From a virus, in IMG/VR virus record IMGVR_UViG_3300005527_000040, positions 96,726-160,725 of that record: a stretch of 64,000 bases of DNA. One strand, written 5' to 3'. Position numbers and translations under genes: made by a program. The notes under the pieces are model-generated. The model worked only from the letters and a program-made list of their open reading frames with translations. It was not told where the DNA came from and ran no database searches. Positions 1 to 7,173 of this stretch are shown one piece after another (the first letter of the stretch is position 1; every line of letters starts with the position of its first letter).

Positions 1-875
1 CCAATCACCGGGAACTCGGAGTCCATGCACTCTTTTCTCTTGAGCAGGAGCTTGCTCCTCTTCTGCTCATACGGACCTTCGAGTCGGATCATGGTGCCCT
101 CAAAGCCATCGGAGATCCAACACTCATGGATCTCATCCAGCTCTTGCAGATCTTTCGGCGCTAACGTGGGAACCATTACAACGCCGGAAACGCCCACCGC
201 TGCGGCGCGGCGACCCATAACGCGGGCTTTGGTATCTCCTTCGCCGGGGGCGTCGTACACCCAGTACTCGATGATGCGGGAGTCCTCTAGGTCTTGGGCA
301 GTCGGCTTCTGCTTCTTTACCTTGGATACCAGCGCTGGAAAGTTTGCGCTGAAGTCATGGTTGTAAAGCTCACCGTCTAATACGAGTGACGGGTCCTGCT
401 CGAACAACGGCAGAAGAGCCTTGTGAATATGCGGAACCGATACGATCGGGTTGCCAAGCCGAGACCACAGCCCTCGGATGTTGGCTATGCAACGGACACC
501 GTCCAGCTTTGGCTGGACGTATACTTGTCGTGTCCCTGAAGCCAGTGCGTTGGCTACGTCCTTGGCGTAGTCCTCGTACACCTTGGCAAGCATCGGGCTG
601 AAACGATCAGACTCTCTAGCTCCGCTCAAAGTCTCTTGGTAGCCAGACTTTAGCTTGAGCGTGTAGTTTGAGGCGATCTCTAGTTCTGCCTGCTGCTCAG
701 GCGTGGTCTCATTGGACCGGCCTACGTTTTTGGGTCGAGCAACCGTCCAGTTTGACGATACGATCTGACCACCGTCTTGTCCGCTATGGGTGCGGTACGA
801 CGATCCTTCTCGTTCTTGCCACCAAACTTGAATAGCGTTTGTAGCTGTCTGTTTGTAGAGCTTCTTGTGGTGCAT
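1..875 (-). CDS. ATP-dependent DNA ligase (3' end beyond window)
   Basis: Seals nicks in duplex DNA through a lysyl-AMP intermediate. Reading the minus strand from an ATG at 875 gives an open frame that leaves the window at base 1, so the C-terminal part is missing. The nucleotidyltransferase motif KLDGVR (lysine near residue 123) is followed by LDGELY and, later, EGTMIRLEGPYE and a Lys-rich KLLLKRK segment, as expected for motifs I, III, IV and V of ATP-dependent ligases. The first 80 residues (VWWQERE...SYRTHSG...SNWTVARPKN) resemble the WGR-like N-terminal extension of phage ligases. There is no Shine-Dalgarno; the ATG lies 6 nt after a GCCTATCAG box, so the mRNA is probably leaderless. 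It is the last visible gene of the leftward metabolic block. Confidence 0.93.
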   Translation of the reverse strand, partial: MHHKKLYKQTATNAIQVWWQEREGSSYRTHSGQDGGQIVSSNWTVARPKNVGRSNETTPEQQAELEIASNYTLKLKSGYQETLSGARESDRFSPMLAKVYEDYAKDVANALASGTRQVYVQPKLDGVRCIANIRGLWSRLGNPIVSVPHIHKALLPLFEQDPSLVLDGELYNHDFSANFPALVSKVKKQKPTAQDLEDSRIIEYWVYDAPGEGDTKARVMGRRAAAVGVSGVVMVPTLAPKDLQELDEIHECWISDGFEGTMIRLEGPYEQKRSKLLLKRKECMDSEFPVI

Positions 876-881
876 CAATAA

Positions 882-890
882 CTGATAGGC
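882..890 (-). promoter_or_regulatory. TATCAG-type phage promoter, leaderless class
   Basis: Minus-strand GCCTATCAG followed by TTATTG and then the ATG of the ligase. If TATCAG is a -10 element the transcript would start at the A of the start codon. The same octamer precedes many other units here. Confidence 0.6.
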
Positions 891-891
891 G

Positions 892-1251
892 CTAGCGGTC
901 TTGCTCTAAAGAACGAGCAAGCCGCAATCCACGAGACAAAAGATCAGAGATGCGCACCTCCGCCGTACCCGGTAGCGTCGCTACCCAGTACTGGATGTCG
1001 GGGTTACCTGTCTTAGGGAGAAGAAAGTCCCCTGCTATCGTAGAAACCTGACACTCGTCTTGCCCAATAAGGACGCGAACGCCGGCGAACGTAGACAGCA
1101 GGGACTCTCCGTGCTCCATCATCCCCACGGCAGACGGTTGTGACAGCCGTATGCGCGGGGAAACGATCAACGTGTGGTCTTTGACCTTCTCTAAAGCCCA
1201 AACCGTTGCGTACCCAATGTACCCACGGTCTGAGAATAGACTCAGCTTCAT
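892..1251 (-). CDS. hypothetical protein
   Basis: About 119 residues, starting MKLSLFSDRGYIGYATVWAL. The ATG at 1251 overlaps the TGA of the upstream gene (ATGA), which is why I prefer it to the in-frame ATG at 1269. Mixed alpha/beta composition with a repeated arginine-rich C-terminus (SRGLRLARSLEQDR). No family recognised. It lies just upstream of the ligase promoter and ends before it. Confidence 0.6.
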   Translation of the reverse strand: MKLSLFSDRGYIGYATVWALEKVKDHTLIVSPRIRLSQPSAVGMMEHGESLLSTFAGVRVLIGQDECQVSTIAGDFLLPKTGNPDIQYWVATLPGTAEVRISDLLSRGLRLARSLEQDR

Positions 1252-1502
1252 CCTGGCTTCTTTACCCACCCAGACGGTGGAGGTGGAGGAGCGGGAGGCG
1301 GAGGCTCGTTTAACACCTCAAGCCTTGCCGCTCCGCACTTGATGCAGCAAGCGTCCTGCCCAAAACCATCAACGGGCAGAAGACTTCCGATGGGCAGAGG
1401 GAATGCCGGGACGAGTAGCCTCTTCCGGATTCCGCACCCTTGGCACTTCAGCTGTAGGTAGTGACACCCCAGAGGCAGCGGCGGCTCGTATACCATGACC
1501 AT
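1248..1502 (-). CDS. small CxxC zinc-finger-like protein with proline tail
   Basis: About 84 residues. Two cysteine pairs (CQGCGIRKR and CCIKCGAAR) suggest one treble-clef or ribbon-type zinc site; the C-terminus is a run of prolines ending SGWVKKPG. Start chosen at the ATG after GGGGG; the frame stays open to 1523. The preceding gene in another frame overlaps it by up to about 130 nt, an unusually long overlap, so the two frames may represent one split or frameshifted gene. Function unknown. Confidence 0.5.
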   Translation of the reverse strand: MVMVYEPPLPLGCHYLQLKCQGCGIRKRLLVPAFPLPIGSLLPVDGFGQDACCIKCGAARLEVLNEPPPPAPPPPPSGWVKKPG

Positions 1503-1701
1503 TACCCCCGAGAAGTAGACCACCCTGTACGATGTGCGTTTCTAGCCAGTTATGGGCAAGAGAACGGGCGCGGGAGATTGTAGACTCAACCTCCCGCTCC
1601 GCGTTCTCAGCCATAGCGTGGCACGGCGCGCACAGAAACAGGTGGTTAAACCGCTTGAGGTTTGTACCACTGTGCTCTGTGTTGCAGCTCATGCACCGCA
1701 T
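1369..1701 (-). CDS. small zinc-finger protein, frame runs into next gene
   Basis: The first ~65 residues (MRCMSCNTEHSG...LFLCAPCHAMAENAERE...LAHNWLETHIV) look like a genuine protein with two CxxC pairs and a helix. The last ~45 residues (GIRAAAASGVSLPT...) overlap the following gene in a different frame and look like shadow sequence. A frame change near the G-run at about 1507..1511 would join this protein to the next one. Either the stop was lost, or the genome has a frameshift there. Confidence 0.5.
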   Translation of the reverse strand: MRCMSCNTEHSGTNLKRFNHLFLCAPCHAMAENAEREVESTISRARSLAHNWLETHIVQGGLLLGGNGHGIRAAAASGVSLPTAEVPRVRNPEEATRPGIPSAHRKSSAR

Positions 1702-1709
1702 ACGGCCTT

Positions 1710-2093
1710 TTAGATCTTGACCCGGCTCAGGTCAAGGTTTTGTGTAAGCCCCGGGGGCTCACCAACGGTCGAGCGGGGCGTGGAACGCGCCTCGTCCACC
1801 GCCTCTCGGGCCATCCGCCTCGTCTGGTCGAACGACTCCTCGTCGTCATGCGGACGACGAAGAATCGGAATGAACTGGATGTCCTCAAGGGACATCCTTT
1901 CGACCGGAATCGCCGGGCAGATTGCCCAGCCATCCGTGTAAGAGTACCGGAGCACCCCCCGGATACTCTCACAGATCGCCGTCGCGCAGCGAACTTCAAG
2001 GTCCCCTTCCTTGTTCCTGTAGGACCTGAGGTTCCCCGTCACGACGGAGATCATCTTGAAGTTGTTGTCCTTCTTGTTGCCGTTATTGTGCAC
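1710..2093 (-). CDS. hypothetical protein, GTG start
   Basis: About 127 residues starting V/M-HNNGNKKDNNFKMISVVTG. The GTG at 2093 lies 4 nt after a perfect AGGAGG, which decides the start over the longer in-frame ATG at 2114 that would fall inside the leader hairpin. C-terminal half is charged and probably disordered (DDEESFDQTRRMAREAVDEARS). It has its own promoter and a 5' stem-loop leader, so it is an independently controlled unit. Function not recognised. Confidence 0.65.
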   Translation of the reverse strand: MHNNGNKKDNNFKMISVVTGNLRSYRNKEGDLEVRCATAICESIRGVLRYSYTDGWAICPAIPVERMSLEDIQFIPILRRPHDDEESFDQTRRMAREAVDEARSTPRSTVGEPPGLTQNLDLSRVKI

Positions 2094-2102
2094 TGTTCCT
2101 CC

Positions 2103-2126
2103 TGCAAGGGACAAGGATCCCTTGCA
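2103..2126 (-). promoter_or_regulatory. leader stem-loop before Shine-Dalgarno
   Basis: Perfect 9-bp inverted repeat TGCAAGGGA/TCCCTTGCA with a 6-nt loop, starting a few nt after a CCTATAAG box and ending immediately before AGGAGG of the 2093 gene. Same promoter-stem-SD order as five other units in the window. Confidence 0.7.
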
Positions 2127-2130
2127 GAAG

Positions 2131-2138
2131 CTTATAGG
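2131..2138 (-). promoter_or_regulatory. TATAAG-type phage promoter
   Basis: Minus-strand CCTATAAG just upstream of the leader hairpin of the 2093 gene. No recognisable -35 box. Confidence 0.6.
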
Positions 2139-2147
2139 CTGTAAAGA

Positions 2148-2789
2148 TCAGTCTTCCGGGCCCTCGGACGCGTCTCGGCAACCGATGTCCACCCCGGGTC
2201 GGCAGTAAAAGTCGTTTGCCGTCTCCCCACACTCAATCTCTACCAGACCGATGCGCGCTGCTCGGTCGCGATCCATAGACCCACCCCAGTCATGCACCGG
2301 GGACTCGCAACGGCTCCAGTCTTCCACGTTGTCAAGGGACAGCGATACTACCTCTCGGGCTCGCTCCATCACGGATCGACACGAGTCTACGTAATGCGAC
2401 CACGGCGGGTGCTCAACAACTCGGACAGAACCACCAACCCTACGAGTAGAGACCCGGGGCCACGAGGGTGGTTCTGTGCAATCGGGGGTTAGCTCCCCAA
2501 CCCAATGCATGCGGCTAACGCGGTGCGGTCGTGCGCCAAATAGGCGGCCCGCGTATGCCCGGGCAAACCCCGCGTATGACATCCGGTTTCGGTGAGCGCC
2601 ACGCAGTAACACCTCGTGGATTGCAAGCCCGTCTCCAGACTCAAAGCAGTCCCACCCTGCCTCGTTAATGCAGAGCAGAGCCAACGCGAGAGCTGAGGAC
2701 ATAGGCCGTGCTCGACTACCGGTATCCTGGCCCGCAGCCAACGTAGTGGCGAGCAAACACAGCACGACGGTAACAACAAACCGATTCAT
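2148..2789 (-). CDS. exported protein, possible SleB-like cell-wall hydrolase
   Basis: About 213 residues. Start at the ATG overlapping the RNase HII stop (ATGA) with a GGAAGGA-type site; this gives a clean signal peptide MNRFVVTVVLCLLATTLAAGQ. The mature part begins with ALLCINEAGWDCFESGDGLAIHEVL, reminiscent of the glutamate-containing helix of SleB/Hydrolase_2-type wall hydrolases, and ends with WGG...VEIECGETANDFYCRPG. The plus-strand gene at 31589 shares both ends of this pattern, so the two are paralogues. Several cysteines fit a secreted, disulphide-bonded protein. Hydrolase activity is inference; export is well supported. Confidence 0.65.
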   Translation of the reverse strand: MNRFVVTVVLCLLATTLAAGQDTGSRARPMSSALALALLCINEAGWDCFESGDGLAIHEVLLRGAHRNRMSYAGFARAYAGRLFGARPHRVSRMHWVGELTPDCTEPPSWPRVSTRRVGGSVRVVEHPPWSHYVDSCRSVMERAREVVSLSLDNVEDWSRCESPVHDWGGSMDRDRAARIGLVEIECGETANDFYCRPGVDIGCRDASEGPED

Positions 2790-3418
2790 AAATCTTCCTT
2801 CCAACCTAATGCCGCAACCTTGACGTTGCGGTGCTGTGGTGATCTACCGTACCTCTCGATCGCCGCAGCGTGTTGCTTGGTTCCATAGCCCTTGTTTTCT
2901 ACCCATCGGTAGACTGGGTACTCTTGATGCAGCAAAGCCATGAGGTTGTTTCGTGTTGTTTTAGCAACCACGCTGGCTGCGCCCACCGCAGGTACCTGAT
3001 CTTCGGCGCTGGTAAGAAACCTTACGCTCGATATTCCAAGCTCCTTGTTGATCTTTCTTTCTGTCTTTACATCCAACAACCCGTCAATAACTATCTCTAC
3101 AGAGGACTTCTCTATACCATGATCGAGTAAGCACTCAAGCACATATGCAACCGAGCGTAGGATCGCGGATCTCCATGCTGCGTGCTTACTCTGATCAATC
3201 TCCTCCACGCTGACGACGGTTGTTTTCGCGAACAGCGCAATCTCAGAAATTGCAGCCATTGATCCGCGCCTACGGATGTCGGTCATGCTCTTAGAGTCAC
3301 GACCACCCGCGCTGCGCAGTAAGCTTGCGTCCTTTTCATAGCAAGCAAGCGCGGTCACCGTGTACGGGCCCGCCCAAGCCCCGGTTCCACTCTCGTCAAC
3401 CCCAACGATCACCTTCAT
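2786..3418 (-). CDS. rnhB: ribonuclease HII
   Basis: Cleaves the RNA strand of RNA/DNA hybrids, for example removing primers. 210 residues, normal for RNase HII. Motifs: VGVDESGTGAWAGP (catalytic D and E at the N-terminus), VIDGLLD, DQVPAVGAASVVAKTTRN and the C-terminal NKGYGTKQHAAAIERYG followed by SPQHR. ATG overlaps the upstream stop by 4 nt and its own stop overlaps the exported protein gene, so it is part of a coupled unit starting from the promoter near 4000. Confidence 0.95.
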   Translation of the reverse strand: MKVIVGVDESGTGAWAGPYTVTALACYEKDASLLRSAGGRDSKSMTDIRRRGSMAAISEIALFAKTTVVSVEEIDQSKHAAWRSAILRSVAYVLECLLDHGIEKSSVEIVIDGLLDVKTERKINKELGISSVRFLTSAEDQVPAVGAASVVAKTTRNNLMALLHQEYPVYRWVENKGYGTKQHAAAIERYGRSPQHRNVKVAALGWKEDL

Positions 3419-3597
3419 GACAGGCGCTTTGGGTCACCCATCAACGCCCTTTCCAAGAGCGTTTGCCACCCAGGGTCTAGGTCATAGACGGGCACAACGG
3501 TCACTTCGTCATCTTCGTTAGCAAACCGAAAGCAGATAATTCCGGCGGGACCGACGTCAACAGAAAGCCCCGGACCCAAAACCATAGTTTCAATCAC
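3415..3597 (-). CDS. small hypothetical protein, GTG start
   Basis: 60 residues, IETMVLGPGLSVDVGPAGII..., acidic with a short beta-rich core. GTG at 3597 overlaps the preceding TGA (GTGA) and its stop overlaps rnhB (ATGA). Function unknown; position suggests co-translation with RNase HII. Confidence 0.6.
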   Translation of the reverse strand: MIETMVLGPGLSVDVGPAGIICFRFANEDDEVTVVPVYDLDPGWQTLLERALMGDPKRLS

Positions 3598-3983
3598 GAG
3601 AGTGCCTCCAGAATTTGCCGCAGTAGATCTTCGCGCTCGTCGTCATCATCTAAGCACTTGGACGAGTTGCGTAGGAGGATCTCGGCAATCTTGTCCCGGC
3701 TAGGGCGTAACCCGGGGTCCAGCAGGGATACGTCTTGATCGGTAACAAGCATACTTGCGTCCGCAGGGGTGTCGTAGTTGCCGTCTTCCTCATCCAGAAC
3801 AATGATTTGTCCGCTTTCGCTAAGCAGCCCGGCGGAGTCCTCTAGTTTCCACCCGTTCAACCCACAAGCCTGCGCGTAAATAGCGGCCTGTTTGGATTCC
3901 AAAAGGCTTCGACTTTCAGCGGTAACGCTGATCGTTAGGTGTTCGCGTAGGTGATGGATTACTTCTACTCGGTACGTCGGCAT
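3594..3983 (-). CDS. hypothetical protein
   Basis: 129 residues: an N-terminal beta-alpha segment (MPTYRVEVIHHLREHLTISV) and an acidic tail with DDDDERED. First gene of the unit that continues through rnhB to the exported protein. GGAGG lies 4 nt before the ATG, and a GCCTATCAG box lies just upstream, so the 5' leader would be only about 8 nt. Confidence 0.65.
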   Translation of the reverse strand: MPTYRVEVIHHLREHLTISVTAESRSLLESKQAAIYAQACGLNGWKLEDSAGLLSESGQIIVLDEEDGNYDTPADASMLVTDQDVSLLDPGLRPSRDKIAEILLRNSSKCLDDDDEREDLLRQILEALS

Positions 3984-3996
3984 ATACCTCCAAATC

Positions 3997-4005
3997 CTGA
4001 TAGGC
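3997..4005 (-). promoter_or_regulatory. TATCAG-type phage promoter, short-leader class
   Basis: Minus-strand GCCTATCAG, then GATTT, then GGAGG and the ATG of the 3983 gene. Confidence 0.6.
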
Positions 4006-4018
4006 GATCAAGAGTAAA

Positions 4019-4052
4019 GGTATGAGGGCGGGCCCCGGCCCGCCCTCATACC
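4019..4052 (-). terminator. strong intergenic stem-loop terminator
   Basis: 16-nt arms GGTATGAGGGCGGGCC and GGCCCGCCCTCATACC separated by 2 nt, followed on the minus strand by TTTACTCTTG. It overlaps the last codons of the 4046..4492 gene and insulates it from the promoter at 3997. Confidence 0.8.
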
Positions 4053-4492
4053 CACCTAATCGTCCCATCCCTGTGTACGGTTATGATCGGTATACCCTGG
4101 CAGACCGCTTGACGGATCACTCCGAGATCCGCTGACTCGGGCGGGTACCGCCGCTTGCCGTCAGCATCTTCTACGGGGAAGGCCACGACGAGAGAAACCC
4201 CAACGGCTAGGTATGGGTCTCTTTCGTACGTGGCGGTCAGTCGTTTGTCCTTGTCGGGTCCTACTAAAGTTGCTGGCGCGCCGAGTTGCTCGGCTACCTC
4301 TTCAACTACTTGGTCGAAGGGGAACTTACCAGCGTGTACCACTTGGTAAGGCCGAACCAAGAACAGGTCAGCCATCACGTCCCGAACTAGATCTCTGTCT
4401 ACGTACCACGTCCGGCACGCAGGACCTACTACGAGCAGTACGGGGTCTTCAGCCTGTAGAAGCGCGTAAACAGCGCGTCGATAGTCGTCCAT
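4046..4492 (-). CDS. SLOG/DUF2493-like nucleotide-binding protein
   Basis: 148 residues with a Rossmann-like pattern: an early strand VLLVVGPACRTWYVD, a central VVHAGKFPFDQVVEEVAEQLGA, then DPYLAVGVSLVVAFPVED and a late AVCQGIPIITVHRDG. This order matches the YspA/cpYpsA-related SLOG family, whose members bind nucleotides or nucleotide-derived ligands. A second SLOG-like gene lies at 5464. The ATG is 6 nt after a GCCTATCAG box with no Shine-Dalgarno, so the mRNA is probably leaderless. Ligand unknown. Confidence 0.6.
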   Translation of the reverse strand: MDDYRRAVYALLQAEDPVLLVVGPACRTWYVDRDLVRDVMADLFLVRPYQVVHAGKFPFDQVVEEVAEQLGAPATLVGPDKDKRLTATYERDPYLAVGVSLVVAFPVEDADGKRRYPPESADLGVIRQAVCQGIPIITVHRDGTIRWV

Positions 4493-4498
4493 CTGTGT

Positions 4499-4507
4499 CT
4501 GATAGGC
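4499..4507 (-). promoter_or_regulatory. TATCAG-type phage promoter, leaderless class
   Basis: Minus-strand GCCTATCAG, ACACAG, ATG: the same 6-nt spacing to the start codon as at the ligase gene. Confidence 0.6.
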
Positions 4508-4510
4508 GAC

Positions 4511-5086
4511 TCACTCAGACAACTCCAAGAATCTCCGGCGCACCATGCTCCAGGGAAGCCTCCCGCCGGTAGATTCAATCTCCATGAACGTTGCCCGGTT
4601 TGATACAGAAAAGACCGGGCGAATCCAGAAATCTTTGTCCCTTGTGGGAATGATCTTTAGAGAGACTTGAACTTCTCCCCCGTCTTCTCCAATGAGGTCT
4701 GGATCAGTCCCGAGCAGTTCTTCTAGCTGCGACCCTTTTACAAACAGTAGGTCTTGATCCTGCTGCACTGCCCTCTGGAGGGGCATGCCGGAATAATGGT
4801 CGCTTCCAGGGTATGGCGCCCCGTCCCAGTCATCAGAGAACTCTTCAAGAGCCAGGTGCAACGCCATATCGTCAAGCGCTGCACCTAGCCCAGAAGATAG
4901 GGCAACCTGGTACTGGGTAACTAGAAGACAGCTTGTCTTCTCTGGAACGTTCTCAAGCTCAGAAACGAGCTGATCTAGTTCTTTGCTTACCCGAAGGTCT
5001 ATGACTATGTGTGTTTGTAAATCTGATCCTGTGTCCGCAGCGCGAAATAACGCGTAGTAGGTGTTTGGATCGATACTAAAGTACAT
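4511..5086 (-). CDS. hypothetical protein
   Basis: 191 residues beginning MYFSIDPNTYYALFRAADTG; alpha/beta, acidic, no cysteine motif, transmembrane segment or known active site. Overlaps the upstream gene by 11 nt. Last gene of the unit that starts at 6188. Confidence 0.65.
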   Translation of the reverse strand: MYFSIDPNTYYALFRAADTGSDLQTHIVIDLRVSKELDQLVSELENVPEKTSCLLVTQYQVALSSGLGAALDDMALHLALEEFSDDWDGAPYPGSDHYSGMPLQRAVQQDQDLLFVKGSQLEELLGTDPDLIGEDGGEVQVSLKIIPTRDKDFWIRPVFSVSNRATFMEIESTGGRLPWSMVRRRFLELSE

Positions 5087-5498
5087 GTTGAAGATGCTGC
5101 TCCACTACGTTGTAGACGTGCCCAAGGTCTTGGTGGTCCACGTCTTGATCCAACAAATCTCTAAGTAGCGCCCGTACCGCAAGAAGAACATCCCTAGGGC
5201 TGTTTGGGTCCTTCACAGACACGTTGGCCGCATCTAGCTCTCTACGGCGCTGTAGGATCCAAGCCTTTAGGTCTCCGTACTCTACCCGCTTAAAGACCAA
5301 ACTCGCGTGGGTTCTTGACCGCCAGCTACGGTACTCACCCCTAGGCATGGGAGACCCATCCGAACTTCGTCGGTCTCCCGGGGCAAGTTGCTTCTCGATG
5401 TTCATGATGTCGATCAGAAGCTCACGCATACGGGCCTGCGCAGCGCTGATAGACTTAGGGGGATCAAACTCGTATTTGTGTGCATGTGGGCTTGCCAT
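5076..5498 (-). CDS. hypothetical helical protein
   Basis: 140 residues, rich in Arg/Asp/Leu. An N-terminal helix (AQARMRELLIDIMNIEKQL) and a C-terminal helical segment (VRALLRDLLDQDVDHQDLGHVYNVVEQHL). No family recognised. Overlaps the SLOG gene upstream by 35 nt and the next gene by 11 nt, so it is translationally coupled. Confidence 0.65.
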   Translation of the reverse strand: MASPHAHKYEFDPPKSISAAQARMRELLIDIMNIEKQLAPGDRRSSDGSPMPRGEYRSWRSRTHASLVFKRVEYGDLKAWILQRRRELDAANVSVKDPNSPRDVLLAVRALLRDLLDQDVDHQDLGHVYNVVEQHLQHVL

Positions 5499-5829
5499 AG
5501 TCCTGCTCCATTTTATGCACGCTAACTAGAAGCCGGTGGCTTCTGGCCGCGTTCACGAGAATCTTAGTGCTAACACAGGTTCCATCGCAAATCGCGATGA
5601 GCCCGTCCGCGTGACGAATCATGCCTTGGTATTTAGCGCCGACCTCATCGTCGGAGAACCGGTGTAGCCGCAGTTTGCGGCTACGTGCATACCGCTCTAC
5701 CGCCCCGTCAACGCCATGTACACCTCCGGTGATCACTTCGGTGACATCGTACTGAGAGGCAGCTACCGCGTTTTCTACAACCGTCAGTGTGGGCTCAAAC
5801 GAAAGGCTGCCAGCAATGATCACGCGCAC
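5464..5829 (-). CDS. SLOG (DUF2493/YspA-like) protein
   Basis: 121 residues with clear SLOG hallmarks: MRVIIAGSLSFEP at the N-terminus, EVITGGVHGVDGAVERYAR (glycine-rich ligand loop), and RHADGLIAICDGTCVSTKILVNAA. DUF2493-type SLOG proteins bind nucleotides; some act near NAD- or cyclic-nucleotide-linked conflict systems. Its neighbours are uncharacterised; ThyX and dCTP deaminase are upstream. Role in this phage unknown. Confidence 0.8.
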   Translation of the reverse strand: MRVIIAGSLSFEPTLTVVENAVAASQYDVTEVITGGVHGVDGAVERYARSRKLRLHRFSDDEVGAKYQGMIRHADGLIAICDGTCVSTKILVNAARSHRLLVSVHKMEQDYGKPTCTQIRV

Positions 5830-6188
5830 GTCTTTCGCTCCGACAGAAGCTGTTGCACATACTGAGGCGTGTAGCTCAGTCCTACTGCTTCATCTGGGAA
5901 GAGCAGAAACGGGTGGGATTGGGATCCACCGGAAAACAACATCCACACGTTCCCAGTCTTTGAATCCACCAAGACGTGGATCTCTGAAAAGTCTAGCGGC
6001 TTACAGGAAAAGTCTTTGAGCACGTGCCAAAAGCTGATCCTTTCGTTCTCTCGGTGAAATCCGAGCCAGCCCATCCCGCCGTCAGGGCTGTACACCTCTG
6101 CACCCCTCAACCAACTGTGCGGCGCAGGAAGGTTCTCGTATCCTCCCAGTGGGATCGCCTTCTCTTGTAACTTGTGCATGTAGGGCAT
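5820..6188 (-). CDS. hypothetical protein (SMI1/KNR4-like composition)
   Basis: 122 residues; tryptophan- and glycine-containing mixed fold (GMGWLGFHREN, FWHVLKDFSC, ETHVLVD-like strand IHVLVDSKTGNVW, FLLFPDEAVGLSYTPQYVQQLL). The last part vaguely recalls SMI1/KNR4-type domains, but I would not assign it. First gene of a unit with a TATCAG promoter and an 18-bp leader stem; GGAGATAA precedes the ATG. Confidence 0.6.
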   Translation of the reverse strand: MPYMHKLQEKAIPLGGYENLPAPHSWLRGAEVYSPDGGMGWLGFHRENERISFWHVLKDFSCKPLDFSEIHVLVDSKTGNVWMLFSGGSQSHPFLLFPDEAVGLSYTPQYVQQLLSERKTCA

Positions 6189-6202
6189 TTATCTCCGCAA
6201 AA

Positions 6203-6263
6203 GAACAAGCGTCGTGTGCCTACTGGTTTGGTAGTAGGAGGACTTGGCACACGACGCTCGTTC
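6203..6263 (-). promoter_or_regulatory. long leader stem-loop
   Basis: On the minus strand GAACGAGCGTCGTGTGCC pairs with GGCACACGACGCTTGTTC (18 bp) around a 25-nt loop. The only imperfection is a G-U pair in minus-strand RNA that would be an A-C mismatch in plus-strand RNA, so the functional transcript is leftward. It lies between the TATCAG box and the Shine-Dalgarno of the 6188 gene. Confidence 0.75.
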
Positions 6264-6268
6264 AAACT

Positions 6269-6277
6269 CTGATAGGC
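6269..6277 (-). promoter_or_regulatory. TATCAG-type phage promoter
   Basis: Minus-strand GCCTATCAG in the gap after thyX, a few nt before the 18-bp leader stem. Confidence 0.6.
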
Positions 6278-6291
6278 GAAAACTAAGATTT

Positions 6292-7173
6292 TCAGCCGAT
6301 TCTGTAGATGCTTTCTCCCGGCATCATCTTTCGGTACTGGAACCACGGCACCGCAAAGTTGCCGATGCACACAGGCAGATGCCTACCCCGCTCTTCGTCC
6401 CAGAGGTGATAAGCCACCCTGTTGATCTCCTCTTGTGTAGCTACGCGCGCCTGGTGCTCAAAGGGGCTCCAATGCCCACTAGCCTTCAGCGCATCATGTC
6501 GCGCAACGTACTCCGTTAACGACTTCTCTACGCGCTGCCGCTCGTAGCTAACGGCCGCGCATCGCGCGACGCTAATAGCTACGATGCGAATGTCGGGGTC
6601 ATCGTGGTGGCCGTAGCCCATTTCGGAGTGCTCAACGTACGGGGCGTGCCACTCCCCTACGTTTAGCTCTTTAGGTACGCTTGCATCCATGGCGTCCTTC
6701 ATTGCTTGTGCTGTCCTCTGGATCTCAGGGGCAGCATCCGGATGAAGACGCAGCGCGAAGAAGTTGTCCCACTCGGTCGCGGTAACGACTACCGTGTGCC
6801 AAACGTACGGCTCTAGGACTCGGTTAGCTTGCTGCTTGTGAACTTCAACACTCGCAAGGCTTTCGGCAAACTCAGCCGCCATATTTGACGCGCCGATCCA
6901 GTATGCGCTGGCGTTGCGTGCGTCGCTCTCTGCAAGAAGAACGTCCGCCTGCATTCCAGATTTGTTCTTGGTGAACTCTGGAATAAACGGGTTATCTTGT
7001 ACCTGCTGGACCCGGGTCTTTACCGGGATCGCACGGCTGCTTGCTGAGTTCCTGCTAAACACTCTGTGGGTGTTGAACTCAGCGAGAATGTAACGAGGGA
7101 AGGTGACTTCCAAAGTAGTAAGGCGGACTCCCTGTGCGAGGGAATCCGCCACAACAACCGCGCTATAGCTCAC
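6292..7173 (-). CDS. thyX: flavin-dependent thymidylate synthase
   Basis: Makes dTMP from dUMP using reduced FAD and methylenetetrahydrofolate. 293 residues. ThyX signature THRVFSRNSASSRA at residues 35-48 (variant of RHRxxSxNxxSxR); later WDNFFALRLHPDAAPEIQ and the SRAxP region are typical. Its ATG overlaps the stop of the preceding coiled-coil gene by 4 nt. With the adjacent dCTP deaminase, it supplies thymidylate from dCTP through dUTP/dUMP. Confidence 0.95.
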   Translation of the reverse strand: MSYSAVVVADSLAQGVRLTTLEVTFPRYILAEFNTHRVFSRNSASSRAIPVKTRVQQVQDNPFIPEFTKNKSGMQADVLLAESDARNASAYWIGASNMAAEFAESLASVEVHKQQANRVLEPYVWHTVVVTATEWDNFFALRLHPDAAPEIQRTAQAMKDAMDASVPKELNVGEWHAPYVEHSEMGYGHHDDPDIRIVAISVARCAAVSYERQRVEKSLTEYVARHDALKASGHWSPFEHQARVATQEEINRVAYHLWDEERGRHLPVCIGNFAVPWFQYRKMMPGESIYRIG

